Translations under genes and position numbers: made by a program
Source of the DNA: JBBRWV01 sp038248985
GTDB lineage: Bacteria > Planctomycetota > Phycisphaerae > WQYP01
DNA length: 13,405 nucleotides
Assembly (NCBI GenBank): GCA_038248985.1
Contig: JBBRWV010000105.1
Coordinates: 1 to 13,405 of the forward strand
Direction: 5' to 3'
Shown here: one piece after another, positions 1 through 7,396 of the stretch
Numbering within the stretch: position 1 is the stretch's first letter
Layout: every line of letters begins with the position of its first letter
Notes under the pieces: generated by a model
What the model saw: only the letters and a program-made list of their open reading frames with translations
The model's database searches: none
Told to the model about the DNA's origin: nothing

Positions 1-92
1 ATGACTCCTCGCTCCGCTCGTCGTCACGCGGACGCGGCGGGGGTAAGTAGACACGATGGAGGGAAGGTTGGCCATAGGTGTGGTTAACATAC

Positions 93-119
93 AAGGCACG
101 AAGGCACGAAGGCACGAAG
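93..119. repeat. Tandem 8-bp repeat (AAGGCACG)x3
   Basis: Three perfect copies of AAGGCACG run head to tail from 93 to 116, followed by a partial AAG. The same word recurs in degenerate form at 231-257. From memory, such ACGAAGGC-type intergenic strings are common in planctomycete and verrucomicrobial genomes; their function is unknown. Confidence 0.85.
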
Positions 120-230
120 ATGACGAAAAAAAATGGCCACGAAAGACAGTAAAGACACGAAATTGGGTTTTGGTTTTTGAGGGGGGCTTTTGACACGACG
201 ACACGACGCGAGGGACGCGACGAGGATTTA

Positions 231-300
231 AACACGAAGGCACGAGGGCACGAAGGGCCACCACGGGTGGCCACTGAGGGGCACGGAGAACACGGAGGGC
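231..300. repeat. Degenerate ACGAAGGC / CACGGAGA repeat cluster with hairpin
   Basis: Bases 231-257 are variants of the ACGAAGGC word seen at 93-119. At 256-272 there is a perfect 7-bp inverted repeat, GGCCACC-acg-GGTGGCC. At 282-299 a second word, CACGGAGA/ACACGGAGG, occurs twice. The cluster sits just beyond the 3' end of the type IIG gene. The hairpin could stabilise a transcript end, but no T-tract follows it. Confidence 0.7.
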
Positions 301-340
301 TACGGAGACGACAGGTATGGGGGAACGGGAAAGCTGAGGG

Positions 341-3300
341 TCAGAAAACGGCGGTGGCGGCTTCGACGAGGGTGATTTCTTCTTTGGTCAGGCCGTAAAG
401 TTCGTAGACCAAAGCGTCGATCTGGGCGTCGGTCGAGGCGATCTGCCGCTCGAAAAGCGTGCGTGCATGGTCGGTCTTGGCGGCGGGGAATTGCCGGTGG
501 AGCGAGAGGATGGAAGTGACAAGGACCTCGAGTCTCTTGGCGAATCGCGGCTCATGCACCGCCGGAGGAATGGGGAACGCATCGACGTATTGTGACCTGA
601 ATTCCAGATAACGATCCGCTTTTCCTTCGAGCGCTGCGCAGACGCTGGAGAAGTAGAAGAAACTCAGTCGCGAGTTCAGTACGGCTAGAATTGCCTTGCT
701 GTCGGTCGGAATGATGAATGCTTTATCGTTGACGAGATAGCCATCAGTTTCCAGCGTAAAACGACATTCATTAGCAATGATCGGATAGACGATCTTCGGT
801 TTCTTGCGGTACGGCAAAAGCGCCACAGCTGGCTGCTGTAACTCGTACCAGGCTTGTGAGCCGGCGCGTTGCTCCAATTGGCGACGGAACGGTTTCAGGT
901 GGGTCAATACCGCAGAGTATTCATTAACCTGCTTGTCGGGGTGAAGATAGAGCACATGACGCCCCGCATATTCCGTCTTGTAGCGTCGAATATCTTTGCC
1001 GAACAGAACGCGCTGCAGAACATTTCGTGTGGCCGGATCTTCCTCGCACATTTCGTGTGCGCGAGTGGAATTGACCACAAAGGCTTCGTTGCATCCTGTC
1101 TTGAGCCCAAAGAGAGCCCGAGACCCCACGATCTCATGCAGCGGGTGCCCCTGCTTCTTCATTGTATCGAGGACTCGCGACAGGTCGCGCCGTCCGAGTC
1201 GCCAATCCGGTTCGACAAAAGCTGACGGGTCAAGGCTGAAAGACGCCTTGATGGCGTAAGCCTCGACAGTGAGTTCACGGCGTTCAAAACTGACTATCTG
1301 CTCGGGGGACGGAACCGGCGAGTAGATCGCTGCCAGTGCATCCTTGTGCCGGCGCGACGCGATGAGAACGAATGTTCTTACTGTGGCCCCTTTGAACACA
1401 TCGGCACCCGCAAAATCAGTGATAGATCGGATACTCGCGTGTTGACCAAGGAATTGCCGAAGTGGAATGCCATACTTGGCTCGCACGAACTTGTTCGAGA
1501 CGATCAACCCAATGAGCCCGCTGGGCGCTATCAGATTTATCGCGCGCTCCACAAAATAGGCATACAAGTCTGCACGCTCTTGATGGGCCAGGTACTTGCG
1601 CCGCAGGTAGTCCTTTACTGGCTTGAACTCCTCCATGCGAACGTAGGGAGGATTTCCGACAATCGCATCAAACCCACCGGCAGCGGTGATGTTTTGGAAC
1701 TCCTTCTGCCAGTCGAAGACATTCACCTTGCGTACCACGTCTGGATCGAGCATATCTAACTGCTCATCATGGTAATAATCTGAGCCAATTAGCGAATTGC
1801 CGCACTTGATATTGTTTCCAAGCGACGGCAGAAGAGGCCGCTTGAAATCCATGGTGAACTGGCGGGCAGTAGCGGTGGTTTCATCCTCCAGCAACTTCAA
1901 ATACAGCGAGAGTTGGGCGACTTCCACGGCTTGGGGGTCGATGTCCACGCCGTAGACGTTGTTGGTGAGGATGCGAGATTTTTCTTCCAAGGAAAGGTAG
2001 TAGGCAGGCACGCCGTCGGTGCCGGTTTTCTTGATGACCGCACCCTTGGGAGCCTTGCCGGGATTTTTGTTGTACCAGGCGCGGTGGTATTTGAGCAGGC
2101 AGTCATAAACGCCCAGCAGAAACGAGCCCGAGCCGCAGGCAATGTCCGCAAAGCGCAGTTTGGAAATGGCGTCGGGCGTCGTGCCGTCAATGAGCTTGCC
2201 GACGGTGTTTGCGACGATGTACTCGACGATGTACTGCGGTGTGTAGTAGACGCCACCGGCCTTACGGACTTCGGGCTTGGGTTCGAGGTCGGCGCGCTTG
2301 GCGGTGGTGGTGATGACGTTGCCGAGGAAGCGTTCGTAAATCGAGCCGAGGATGTGGATGGGAATTTCGTTGAACAGGTACGGCGAGCGGGTGTGGTCGA
2401 AGGCGTTGAGGAGATCGGCAAAGGGCTTGTCGTCGATGGCCAGCGCGGCGGGGTCGGAAGCGGCCGCATCCAGACGCGGGTGGTGTTTGAATACTACGCC
2501 GTTGTAGGTTTTATCGAGGCGGCGGGAGGCGGCGATGAAGTCGCGCCACGCGGAGGACGTGGTGGTGTCACCGAAGGAGGCGATGAGATGATCGGGCTCG
2601 ATGAGCTTGTCTTCGAGGAAGCGGATGAAGACGAGGCGGTCGAGGATGCGCTGGGTGAGCTCGGTAAGCTCGGCGGCACCGAGTTCCCGGTTGCGGTTCT
2701 TGAGTTCGCGAGCAAGGGATTTTCGGTAGTCGTCAAGTTCTTCGAGAAGCGCTTCATCAACGGGCTTGTGGGCCGAGGGAAGGAAGGATGTTTGACCCGG
2801 ACGGCCCTTGGGCTTGGGGAGCTTTTCGGCGTAGGCGGAGATTGAGCCTTTCATCACGGCGGGGCGCGCGAGGAGGAAATAAATTTCCGCGAAGCGTTCG
2901 GGCTTGAGGAAGTCAGAGTAATGGTACTTTTTGATATTGCGCGCGAGCGCCGTTTCCACGTTGGGTTTGTAGCGGCAGTCGATGAGGTGAAGCTGTTCAA
3001 AGTCGGTCAGAACGCCGATGGGATGTGACTTCTGGTAGGCGTAGCGAATGGTTTGAAAGTAGTTGTCTGCGGTGGCGATGTCACCGGAGGGTTTCTTGGC
3101 TTCGACGTACAGGACGGGGGTATCAAAGTGGGGAGCAAGCGCGAAGGAGTAGTCAGCGCGTTTCTGTGCGGTCGCCATCTGCACGTTGCGCTCGACTTTG
3201 ACCTCCTGCTGGAGGGGGTTTTTCTGCACGTCATGGTTGACATCCCAACCCAGCGCGATGAGGAATTTGTCGATGAAGTCCTTGCGTACTTCGGCCTCTT

Positions 3301-3442
3301 GATAGTTTGGCGCGAGATATTGCTTCTCGTTGGCGGCGAAGTCTGCGACGAGCCCGGCAAAAATCGCCGCCGCTTCTTCGAGCGAAGGATTGAGGGGGTC
3401 GAGTGGCTTAATGATCGGTAGCGGTGCATTGTCAATTGTCAT
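341..3442 (-). CDS. Type IIG restriction-modification enzyme (Eco57I/TaqI-like N6-adenine methylase fused to nuclease)
   Basis: A single chain of 1,033 residues that should both cut and methylate DNA. The N-terminus (about 30-200) looks like a PD-(D/E)XK nuclease, with D97 and the VEAKKP segment (E114, K116). A helical linker runs from about 225 to 385. The N6-adenine methylase core follows: GGVYYTPQYIV (motif X-like, 396-406), DIACGSGSF (motif I, 433-441), NNVYGVDIDPQAVE (494-507) and catalytic NPPY (597-600). The C-terminus (about 715-1033) has the LKTGCNEAF signature of the TaqI-type specificity domain (780-788). All expected motifs are intact and there is no frameshift. No separate S, M or R gene adjoins it, as usual for type IIG. 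The in-frame ATG at 3,478 would add 12 unremarkable residues. I prefer the ATG at 3,442, although neither start has a clear Shine-Dalgarno. Base composition changes about halfway through the gene. The recognition sequence cannot be read from the protein. Confidence 0.93.
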   Translation of the reverse strand: MTIDNAPLPIIKPLDPLNPSLEEAAAIFAGLVADFAANEKQYLAPNYQEAEVRKDFIDKFLIALGWDVNHDVQKNPLQQEVKVERNVQMATAQKRADYSFALAPHFDTPVLYVEAKKPSGDIATADNYFQTIRYAYQKSHPIGVLTDFEQLHLIDCRYKPNVETALARNIKKYHYSDFLKPERFAEIYFLLARPAVMKGSISAYAEKLPKPKGRPGQTSFLPSAHKPVDEALLEELDDYRKSLARELKNRNRELGAAELTELTQRILDRLVFIRFLEDKLIEPDHLIASFGDTTTSSAWRDFIAASRRLDKTYNGVVFKHHPRLDAAASDPAALAIDDKPFADLLNAFDHTRSPYLFNEIPIHILGSIYERFLGNVITTTAKRADLEPKPEVRKAGGVYYTPQYIVEYIVANTVGKLIDGTTPDAISKLRFADIACGSGSFLLGVYDCLLKYHRAWYNKNPGKAPKGAVIKKTGTDGVPAYYLSLEEKSRILTNNVYGVDIDPQAVEVAQLSLYLKLLEDETTATARQFTMDFKRPLLPSLGNNIKCGNSLIGSDYYHDEQLDMLDPDVVRKVNVFDWQKEFQNITAAGGFDAIVGNPPYVRMEEFKPVKDYLRRKYLAHQERADLYAYFVERAINLIAPSGLIGLIVSNKFVRAKYGIPLRQFLGQHASIRSITDFAGADVFKGATVRTFVLIASRRHKDALAAIYSPVPSPEQIVSFERRELTVEAYAIKASFSLDPSAFVEPDWRLGRRDLSRVLDTMKKQGHPLHEIVGSRALFGLKTGCNEAFVVNSTRAHEMCEEDPATRNVLQRVLFGKDIRRYKTEYAGRHVLYLHPDKQVNEYSAVLTHLKPFRRQLEQRAGSQAWYELQQPAVALLPYRKKPKIVYPIIANECRFTLETDGYLVNDKAFIIPTDSKAILAVLNSRLSFFYFSSVCAALEGKADRYLEFRSQYVDAFPIPPAVHEPRFAKRLEVLVTSILSLHRQFPAAKTDHARTLFERQIASTDAQIDALVYELYGLTKEEITLVEAATAVF

Positions 3443-3553
3443 GTCGGAAGAATACCCGCGTGCGATTGCCGCGCCCACTCCGCGGCCACCGCGTTTGGAG
3501 GGTGGGGCTTGGTCTGTCGGTGAATCCGTGGTGCGGGGATGTGGGCGGAGTTA

Positions 3554-3568
3554 CGCCGCGTTGCGGCG
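3554..3568. repeat. Palindromic repeat CGCCGC-GTT-GCGGCG, copy 1
   Basis: A perfect 6-bp stem with a GTT loop, preceded by 'tta' and followed by 'gcgctaaac'. A longer copy with the same core and the same 'taaac' tail lies at 3,688-3,706. It belongs to the intergenic stretch 3,443-3,750, which otherwise holds only a terminator. Confidence 0.75.
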
Positions 3569-3611
3569 GCGCTAAACGGGGTGGGGGAGGATGGGGGTGG
3601 AGAGGACGAGC

Positions 3612-3650
3612 AAAAAAAGAAGGCGGCGATCTTTTGGGGAGAACGCCGCC
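3612..3650 (-). terminator. Intrinsic terminator downstream of the DUF4203-like gene
   Basis: Read on the minus strand, a GC-only 7-bp stem (GGCGGCG/CGCCGCC, arms at 3,644-3,650 and 3,622-3,628) with a 15-nt loop is followed by TTCTTTTTTT. This is a typical Rho-independent terminator. It lies about 100 bp after the stop of the membrane-protein gene and would insulate the type IIG gene from read-through. Confidence 0.85.
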
Positions 3651-3687
3651 GGAAGGAGAGAGAATAGGGAGGGAATCGGGTGGGCTA

Positions 3688-3706
3688 GACGCCGCGTTGC
3701 GGCGTC
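3688..3706. repeat. Palindromic repeat GACGCCGC-GTT-GCGGCGTC, copy 2
   Basis: A perfect 8-bp stem with a GTT loop, followed by 'gttaaac'. It shares its 15-nt core with the copy at 3,554-3,568. The two copies flank the terminator at 3,612-3,650. A further small inverted repeat, GCCCT-atg-AGGGC, follows at 3,714-3,726. The arrangement resembles a REP-like family, but two copies are too few to be sure. Confidence 0.75.
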
Positions 3707-3750
3707 GTTAAACGCCCTATGAGGGCTATACGGGGCCGGGGGGGGACGGA

Positions 3751-4446
3751 TTATTTCTTAGGTTTGGCATCGGCAGGGGAGGCTCCGGAAGATGAATTTT
3801 TTCCGCCTTCGTGTCCGAGGAGGCCGTGTTTTTGGTGTTGGTAGATTAGGCCGAGGAGGGCGATGGAGGTGACGAGGAGGGGGAGGAGGACGGGTTTGTT
3901 GGTGAGGTTGGCACCGATGTCGGAAGACCAAGGGGTGTACTTGATGAGGAGGGCGGAGGTGCCGAGGACGAACATGGCGGCGCCCTGGACACAGGTGAAG
4001 AGGATGACGGAGGTTTTGAAGAGGATGAAGGAGAGCATGCCGAGGATGGTGAGGCCGACGAGTCCGCCGGCCCAGGCGATGTCGACGGGCTGGTTGAAGT
4101 AGGCCCAGAGGACCATGCCGATGACGGCACCGACGAGACCGCCGCAGATGGCGACGGCGTATTTCATGAGGGGCCAGGAGATGGCGCCGCAGAGGAGGGC
4201 ACCGAGGACGGCGGCGACGGTGGCGATTTGGGCGCGGTCGCCGAGGAGGCCGCCGAGCCAGAAGCCGAGGGCGACGCAGTTGAGGACGACGATCCATTTG
4301 TAGGCTTTGTAACCGAAGAGGATGAAGAGAGCGCCGATGATGAGGAGGACGATGGAGAAGTAGACTTCAGCACCGGCGAGGGTGCCGAGGATGCGGGCTT
4401 GCGCGGGGAGGGTTTGGGAAGCGAGGAGTGAAAGGGGGGTGGTCAT
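3751..4446 (-). CDS. Seven-helix membrane protein, DUF4203/TMEM198-like
   Basis: An inner-membrane protein of 231 residues. I count seven hydrophobic segments, at about 28-45, 50-68, 73-90, 95-116, 122-142, 145-168 and 186-203. They are rich in Gly, as in the DUF4203 (TM7S3/TMEM198-like) family, whose bacterial function is unknown. The N-terminus is short. The tail is Lys/Ser-rich and soluble (about 204-231) and should lie in the cytoplasm or periplasm, depending on topology. I chose the ATG at 4,446 because GGAGG sits 6 nt upstream (4,453-4,457). The frame stays open upstream to 4,560, but those residues are Pro/Arg-rich and unlike protein. The gene has its own terminator and stands apart from rpmH. 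The assignment to DUF4203 is by pattern and length, not by alignment. Confidence 0.82.
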   Translation of the reverse strand: MTTPLSLLASQTLPAQARILGTLAGAEVYFSIVLLIIGALFILFGYKAYKWIVVLNCVALGFWLGGLLGDRAQIATVAAVLGALLCGAISWPLMKYAVAICGGLVGAVIGMVLWAYFNQPVDIAWAGGLVGLTILGMLSFILFKTSVILFTCVQGAAMFVLGTSALLIKYTPWSSDIGANLTNKPVLLPLLVTSIALLGLIYQHQKHGLLGHEGGKNSSSGASPADAKPKK

Positions 4447-4622
4447 GGAAGACCTCCAGTAACGCGCGAGGGGCAAGGGGCCGGGTCGCGTGAGGCCCCT
4501 CCGGGGCGCTGGTGTGAAATGGGGAAACTCCGCCCCGAGAGGGTGCGCGAATGGGCGCACGCTGTAGAGGGATATCGGTTGGGAGGAGGAGAAAGCTGGA
4601 GGGAAAGTGGAATGGGGCGCAT
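4447..4622. other. Intergenic leader between rpmH terminator and the DUF4203-like gene
   Basis: This should contain the promoter of the membrane-protein gene, but I cannot identify a convincing -35/-10 pair. It carries a small hairpin, GTGCGC/GCGCAC, at 4,543-4,560. The short open frames in it lack protein-like composition. Confidence 0.4.
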
Positions 4623-4652
4623 GAAAAAACCCACGGGGCGGAGGGCCGTGGG
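4623..4652 (-). terminator. Intrinsic terminator of rpmH
   Basis: On the minus strand, CCCACGG (4,646-4,652), a 9-nt loop and CCGTGGG (4,630-4,636) are followed directly by TTTTTT (4,624-4,629). The stem is perfect and the T-run begins at its foot. It lies 32 nt after the rpmH stop codon and should end any transcript coming from the upstream propeller gene as well. Confidence 0.95.
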
Positions 4653-4684
4653 TGGATTTCCTGGGGATGGGGAATACTGGGGGG

Positions 4685-4819
4685 TTAGACTACGTTGACC
4701 AGGCGACCGGCGCGGCGTTTGGAGTTGATGGTTTGGCGACCCTTTTTAGTTTTCATGCGGGCGCGGAAGCCGATTTTGCGGACGCGTTTACGGTTGGAGA
4801 TCTTGTGTGGATAATGCAT
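4685..4819 (-). CDS. rpmH: Large ribosomal subunit protein bL34
   Basis: A 44-residue, strongly basic protein of the large ribosomal subunit. The family core SNRKRxRxxGFRARMxTxxGR is present at residues 8-28 (SNRKRVRKIGFRARMKTKKG...), followed by the usual NxKRRAGR segment at 32-39. The N-terminus reads MHYPHKI instead of the common MKRTxQP. A possible SD, GGAG, lies within a small palindrome (CGGAG-gt-CTCCG, 4,823-4,834) just before the ATG. Canonical neighbours dnaA, rnpA and yidC are not adjacent. The gene starts 43 nt after the propeller gene ends, and a strong terminator follows. It is short enough to be missed by a simple ORF length cut-off. Confidence 0.96.
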   Translation of the reverse strand: MHYPHKISNRKRVRKIGFRARMKTKKGRQTINSKRRAGRLVNVV

Positions 4820-4862
4820 TTTCGGAGGTCTCCGTGTGAGCGACTGGGGATAAAGTACATCG

Positions 4863-7322
4863 TTACTTGATGGTGACAGTTACGTTTTCGAACGCACTGT
4901 TGCCGTGGGCGTCGGTGGCACGGATCGTGATCCTGTGGTTTCCGGCGGCCAGGGGACGCGTTGCGACGGTGAACGCTTCCTGAGGCGAATCGAAAATCTT
5001 ATCAGAAGGAGAGGCGGGTTGCCAGTCTCCGGTGCCGTCAATTTGGAAACGGACGTCGGCGTTGGGGGGGGCGGCGTCGGCGGCGGTGCCGGAAACGGTG
5101 ACGGGGGGGCCTTTGAGGGTGGCTTTCACGGGGGCGCGGGTGGGGGGCGTGTGGTCGATGAGGAAGGGAGCGGATTCGCGGGCGAGGGTGCGGGCGGTGG
5201 CGGGGGAATTGTCAGGGGCGTCGGTGGTGACGACCTTTATCTGATAGCTGCCGTCGGGGAGGGCGCGGGTGTCCCATTCGTATTCTGGCTCTTTGAGGTC
5301 TTTGGCGAGGGGGAGCCAAGGGGATTCGGCGAGGGATTTTTCAGAGGATTTGGCGGTGAGGGAGCGGTAGTAGAGGCGATGGGAGAGGACGTCGTTGTTG
5401 GGATCGGCGGCTTGCCAGGCGATTTGGATGAGGGGCGTTTTGTCATCGTTGTCGGTGGTGCGGTCGGGGGCGTTGTCAGGGGCGGGATCGGATATGCCGG
5501 GGGTGGAGTGCTCGACGATGATGGATTTGAGGACGGGGGGGAAGTTGTCGATCTGGTAGACGAGTTTGGCGGAGGAGATGGTGGGGGTGAGGTCTTTGCC
5601 GGTGGAGGTGAGGGTGATGCGGTATTGGAGGTAGCGAGCGGCGGGTGCGGGGATGGTGGCGGAGGAGGAGAGCTCGGCGGACCAGGGGGACCAGAATTGG
5701 GGGTCGGGGAAATCGGATTGGGGTTGGGTGGCGGGTTGAGTGGCGGGTTTGTGGTCAGACTTTTGGTCAGACTTGGATTCGGAGGTGGGAGATTCTTTGA
5801 TGTTGCCGGAGCGGAAGGCGATGGTGGCCTTGGTGTCGGGGGGGAGGGAGGAGGTGAGGGTGGCGGTGCCGAAGCGTGCGGTATGTTTGGCATCAAGGAT
5901 TTCGGAGGTGAAGGTTCCGGAGGAGGCGAGGTTGGGGGAGAGGGAGTAGGCGGCTCCGGTGTTGGCGGCACCGACGAAGATGGTGCCGTTTTTGGCGGCG
6001 AAGAGGGCGGAGATTTGTTCCTGGGGGATGCGGGCGATGAGGGCGAGGGTTTCGTCGGCGGGGGAGTAGGCGAAGAGTTTGCCGCTCATGCCGGTACCGA
6101 TGAGGAGTTCGTTTTTGGTGAGGAGGAGGGCGTAGTTGGCATCGGGTTGGGAGACGATTTTGGTGACGATGTTGTCGGGGGAGATTTTGTAGACGGCGGA
6201 GCCGGAGGTGTCGTTTTCTTCAAAGGAGGGGGATTTTTTACGGATGTTTTTGCCGGGCTTGGAGGGGGAGGGGCGGGAGGCGGGGGTCTTGGGGCGGGCC
6301 CGAGACGAGGAGGGGGCAACGCCGGCTTTGCGGAGAGATTCGAGGGCTTTTTGGAGATTGTCGTCGGGGATTTCCAGAGCGAGGATGGAGTGATCGCGGA
6401 GGTCAATACGGGTGGTTTTTTTCTTGAGGAGGGGGGCGTCGTCGGGGAGGTCGATGGTGTCGGGTTCGGGGAGGGCGGGTTTGCTTTTGTGGGCGGGTTC
6501 GGCGTCGTCGGAGTCGCGACTGTGGGAGCGGGGAGAAGCGCTGTCGGCATCGGTGCCGGCGGTGGCGACGTAGAGATTGCCGGCGTCATCGGAGACGAGA
6601 GCGGTGATGTCGGCATCTTCGGATTCAAGGAGGACGAAGGGTTTGGCGGTGGTTTTGTCGAGACGGATGACGAGGGCGGAACCGTTGCTGGCGTCGGTGC
6701 CGGCGATGAGGTTGCCGGATTTATCGAGGGCGAGGGAGAGGATGTTGCCGGATTTGAGTTGGAAGATGGATTCGGCTTTTCCGGCGGCGTCGAGTTTGTA
6801 GATGGCGGCTTTGGGGCCAGTGGCGAGGTAGGTGATGTCGCCCGGTGCGGGGAGGATGGCCCAGATGGTTTCGACGGATTTATCCTGCCAGAGAGTGGCG
6901 GGGGCGTCCTTGGTTTTGGTGGGGACTTTGAGGAGTTGGGCGTAGTCGCCGGAGAGGGCGACGAGGAGGTGGGAATCGCCGGAGGTGGCGAGGGCGGTGA
7001 TGTCGGGGAAGGTTTTGGGGGCGGAGTAGAGGGGGGAGGTTTGGGAATCATCGAGGCGGAGGATTTTGCCGTCGGAGGCGAGGAAGAGTTGGCCGTCGGA
7101 GGTTTGGGTGAAGGCGGAGATGGAATCGGTTTTGCCGTCGAGGGTGAGTGGTGTGAGGGCGCGGCCGAGGGCGAGTTGGCCCTGGGAGTCGACGATGAGG
7201 TTGTCGAATTTTCCGGTGGTGAAATCGGATGCGGAGGAATGGGACCAGGATTGGGGTTTGACGGCGAAGGAGACGGAGGCGGCGAGGAGGAAGGTGAGGG
7301 CGGCGAGGTGATTGATTTTCAT
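4863..7322 (-). CDS. Secreted beta-propeller protein with C-terminal Ig/FN3-like domains
   Basis: An exported protein of 819 residues. Residues 1-20 form a Sec signal peptide (hydrophobic core AALTFLLAAS, cleavage likely after SFA). Propeller blades with recurring 'ITAL..DxxGNLYVAT' patterns cover about 40-257, and resume at about 373-470 (ALLLTKNELLIGTGMSGKL, ISALFAAKNGTIFVGAANTG). Between them is a Pro/Ser/Lys-rich, probably disordered insert (258-372). A beta-sandwich-like region follows (about 470-590), with FRSGN and WSPWSAEL and a conserved-looking ARYLQYRITL. Two Ig/FN3-like modules end the protein (about 600-725 and 730-819). A Thr-Gln-Pro repeat lies near 527-534. AAAGG lies about 7 nt before the ATG. 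It starts 74 bp after the S55-like gene, so they may be co-transcribed. I know similar proteins from Acidobacteria and Planctomycetes, but no function; no catalytic residues are visible. Confidence 0.85.
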   Translation of the reverse strand: MKINHLAALTFLLAASVSFAVKPQSWSHSSASDFTTGKFDNLIVDSQGQLALGRALTPLTLDGKTDSISAFTQTSDGQLFLASDGKILRLDDSQTSPLYSAPKTFPDITALATSGDSHLLVALSGDYAQLLKVPTKTKDAPATLWQDKSVETIWAILPAPGDITYLATGPKAAIYKLDAAGKAESIFQLKSGNILSLALDKSGNLIAGTDASNGSALVIRLDKTTAKPFVLLESEDADITALVSDDAGNLYVATAGTDADSASPRSHSRDSDDAEPAHKSKPALPEPDTIDLPDDAPLLKKKTTRIDLRDHSILALEIPDDNLQKALESLRKAGVAPSSSRARPKTPASRPSPSKPGKNIRKKSPSFEENDTSGSAVYKISPDNIVTKIVSQPDANYALLLTKNELLIGTGMSGKLFAYSPADETLALIARIPQEQISALFAAKNGTIFVGAANTGAAYSLSPNLASSGTFTSEILDAKHTARFGTATLTSSLPPDTKATIAFRSGNIKESPTSESKSDQKSDHKPATQPATQPQSDFPDPQFWSPWSAELSSSATIPAPAARYLQYRITLTSTGKDLTPTISSAKLVYQIDNFPPVLKSIIVEHSTPGISDPAPDNAPDRTTDNDDKTPLIQIAWQAADPNNDVLSHRLYYRSLTAKSSEKSLAESPWLPLAKDLKEPEYEWDTRALPDGSYQIKVVTTDAPDNSPATARTLARESAPFLIDHTPPTRAPVKATLKGPPVTVSGTAADAAPPNADVRFQIDGTGDWQPASPSDKIFDSPQEAFTVATRPLAAGNHRITIRATDAHGNSAFENVTVTIK

Positions 7323-7396
7323 GGTAGCCTTTCGAGGTTTGGGGTGGGTGAGTGGATTGCGAAGAGGGGCGAGGGAAGGTTGGCGGGGCGGGGAGG

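Larger units (their letters stand above)
1..340. other. Intergenic stretch with short repeats, no gene
   Basis: I see no convincing gene here. The short open frames, including one that starts at base 1, have no recognisable protein and are built from repeated words. The DNA holds clusters of 8-9 bp purine-rich repeats (given separately), a loose 'cacgaaagacagtaaagaca' type stretch around 138-160, and a hairpin at 256-272. It lies downstream of the minus-strand type IIG gene. The hairpin has no T-run after it on the minus strand, so it is not a standard intrinsic terminator. Confidence 0.6.

Noticed and set aside
1..87. Short plus-strand frame starting with ATG at base 1
   Set aside because: 28 codons of Arg/His-rich sequence with no homology I recognise and no visible upstream context.
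256..272. Hairpin as terminator of the type IIG gene
   Set aside because: The stem is good, but no T-run follows on the minus strand, so it is not a standard intrinsic terminator.
93..300. Possible CRISPR array
   Set aside because: The repeats are only 8-9 bp and directly adjacent, with no regular spacers and no cas genes nearby.
1913..2845. 310-codon plus-strand frame opposite the type IIG gene
   Set aside because: Antisense shadow; the opposite frame contains intact methylase motifs.
341..3442. PglX of a BREX system or HsdM of a type I system
   Set aside because: The N-terminal PD-(D/E)XK-like region and TaqI-type specificity domain in one chain fit type IIG, and no BREX or Hsd partner genes are present.
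4847..4862. Dedicated rpmH promoter in the 43-nt gap
   Set aside because: A TACTTT-like -10 can be found but no matching -35 at suitable spacing.
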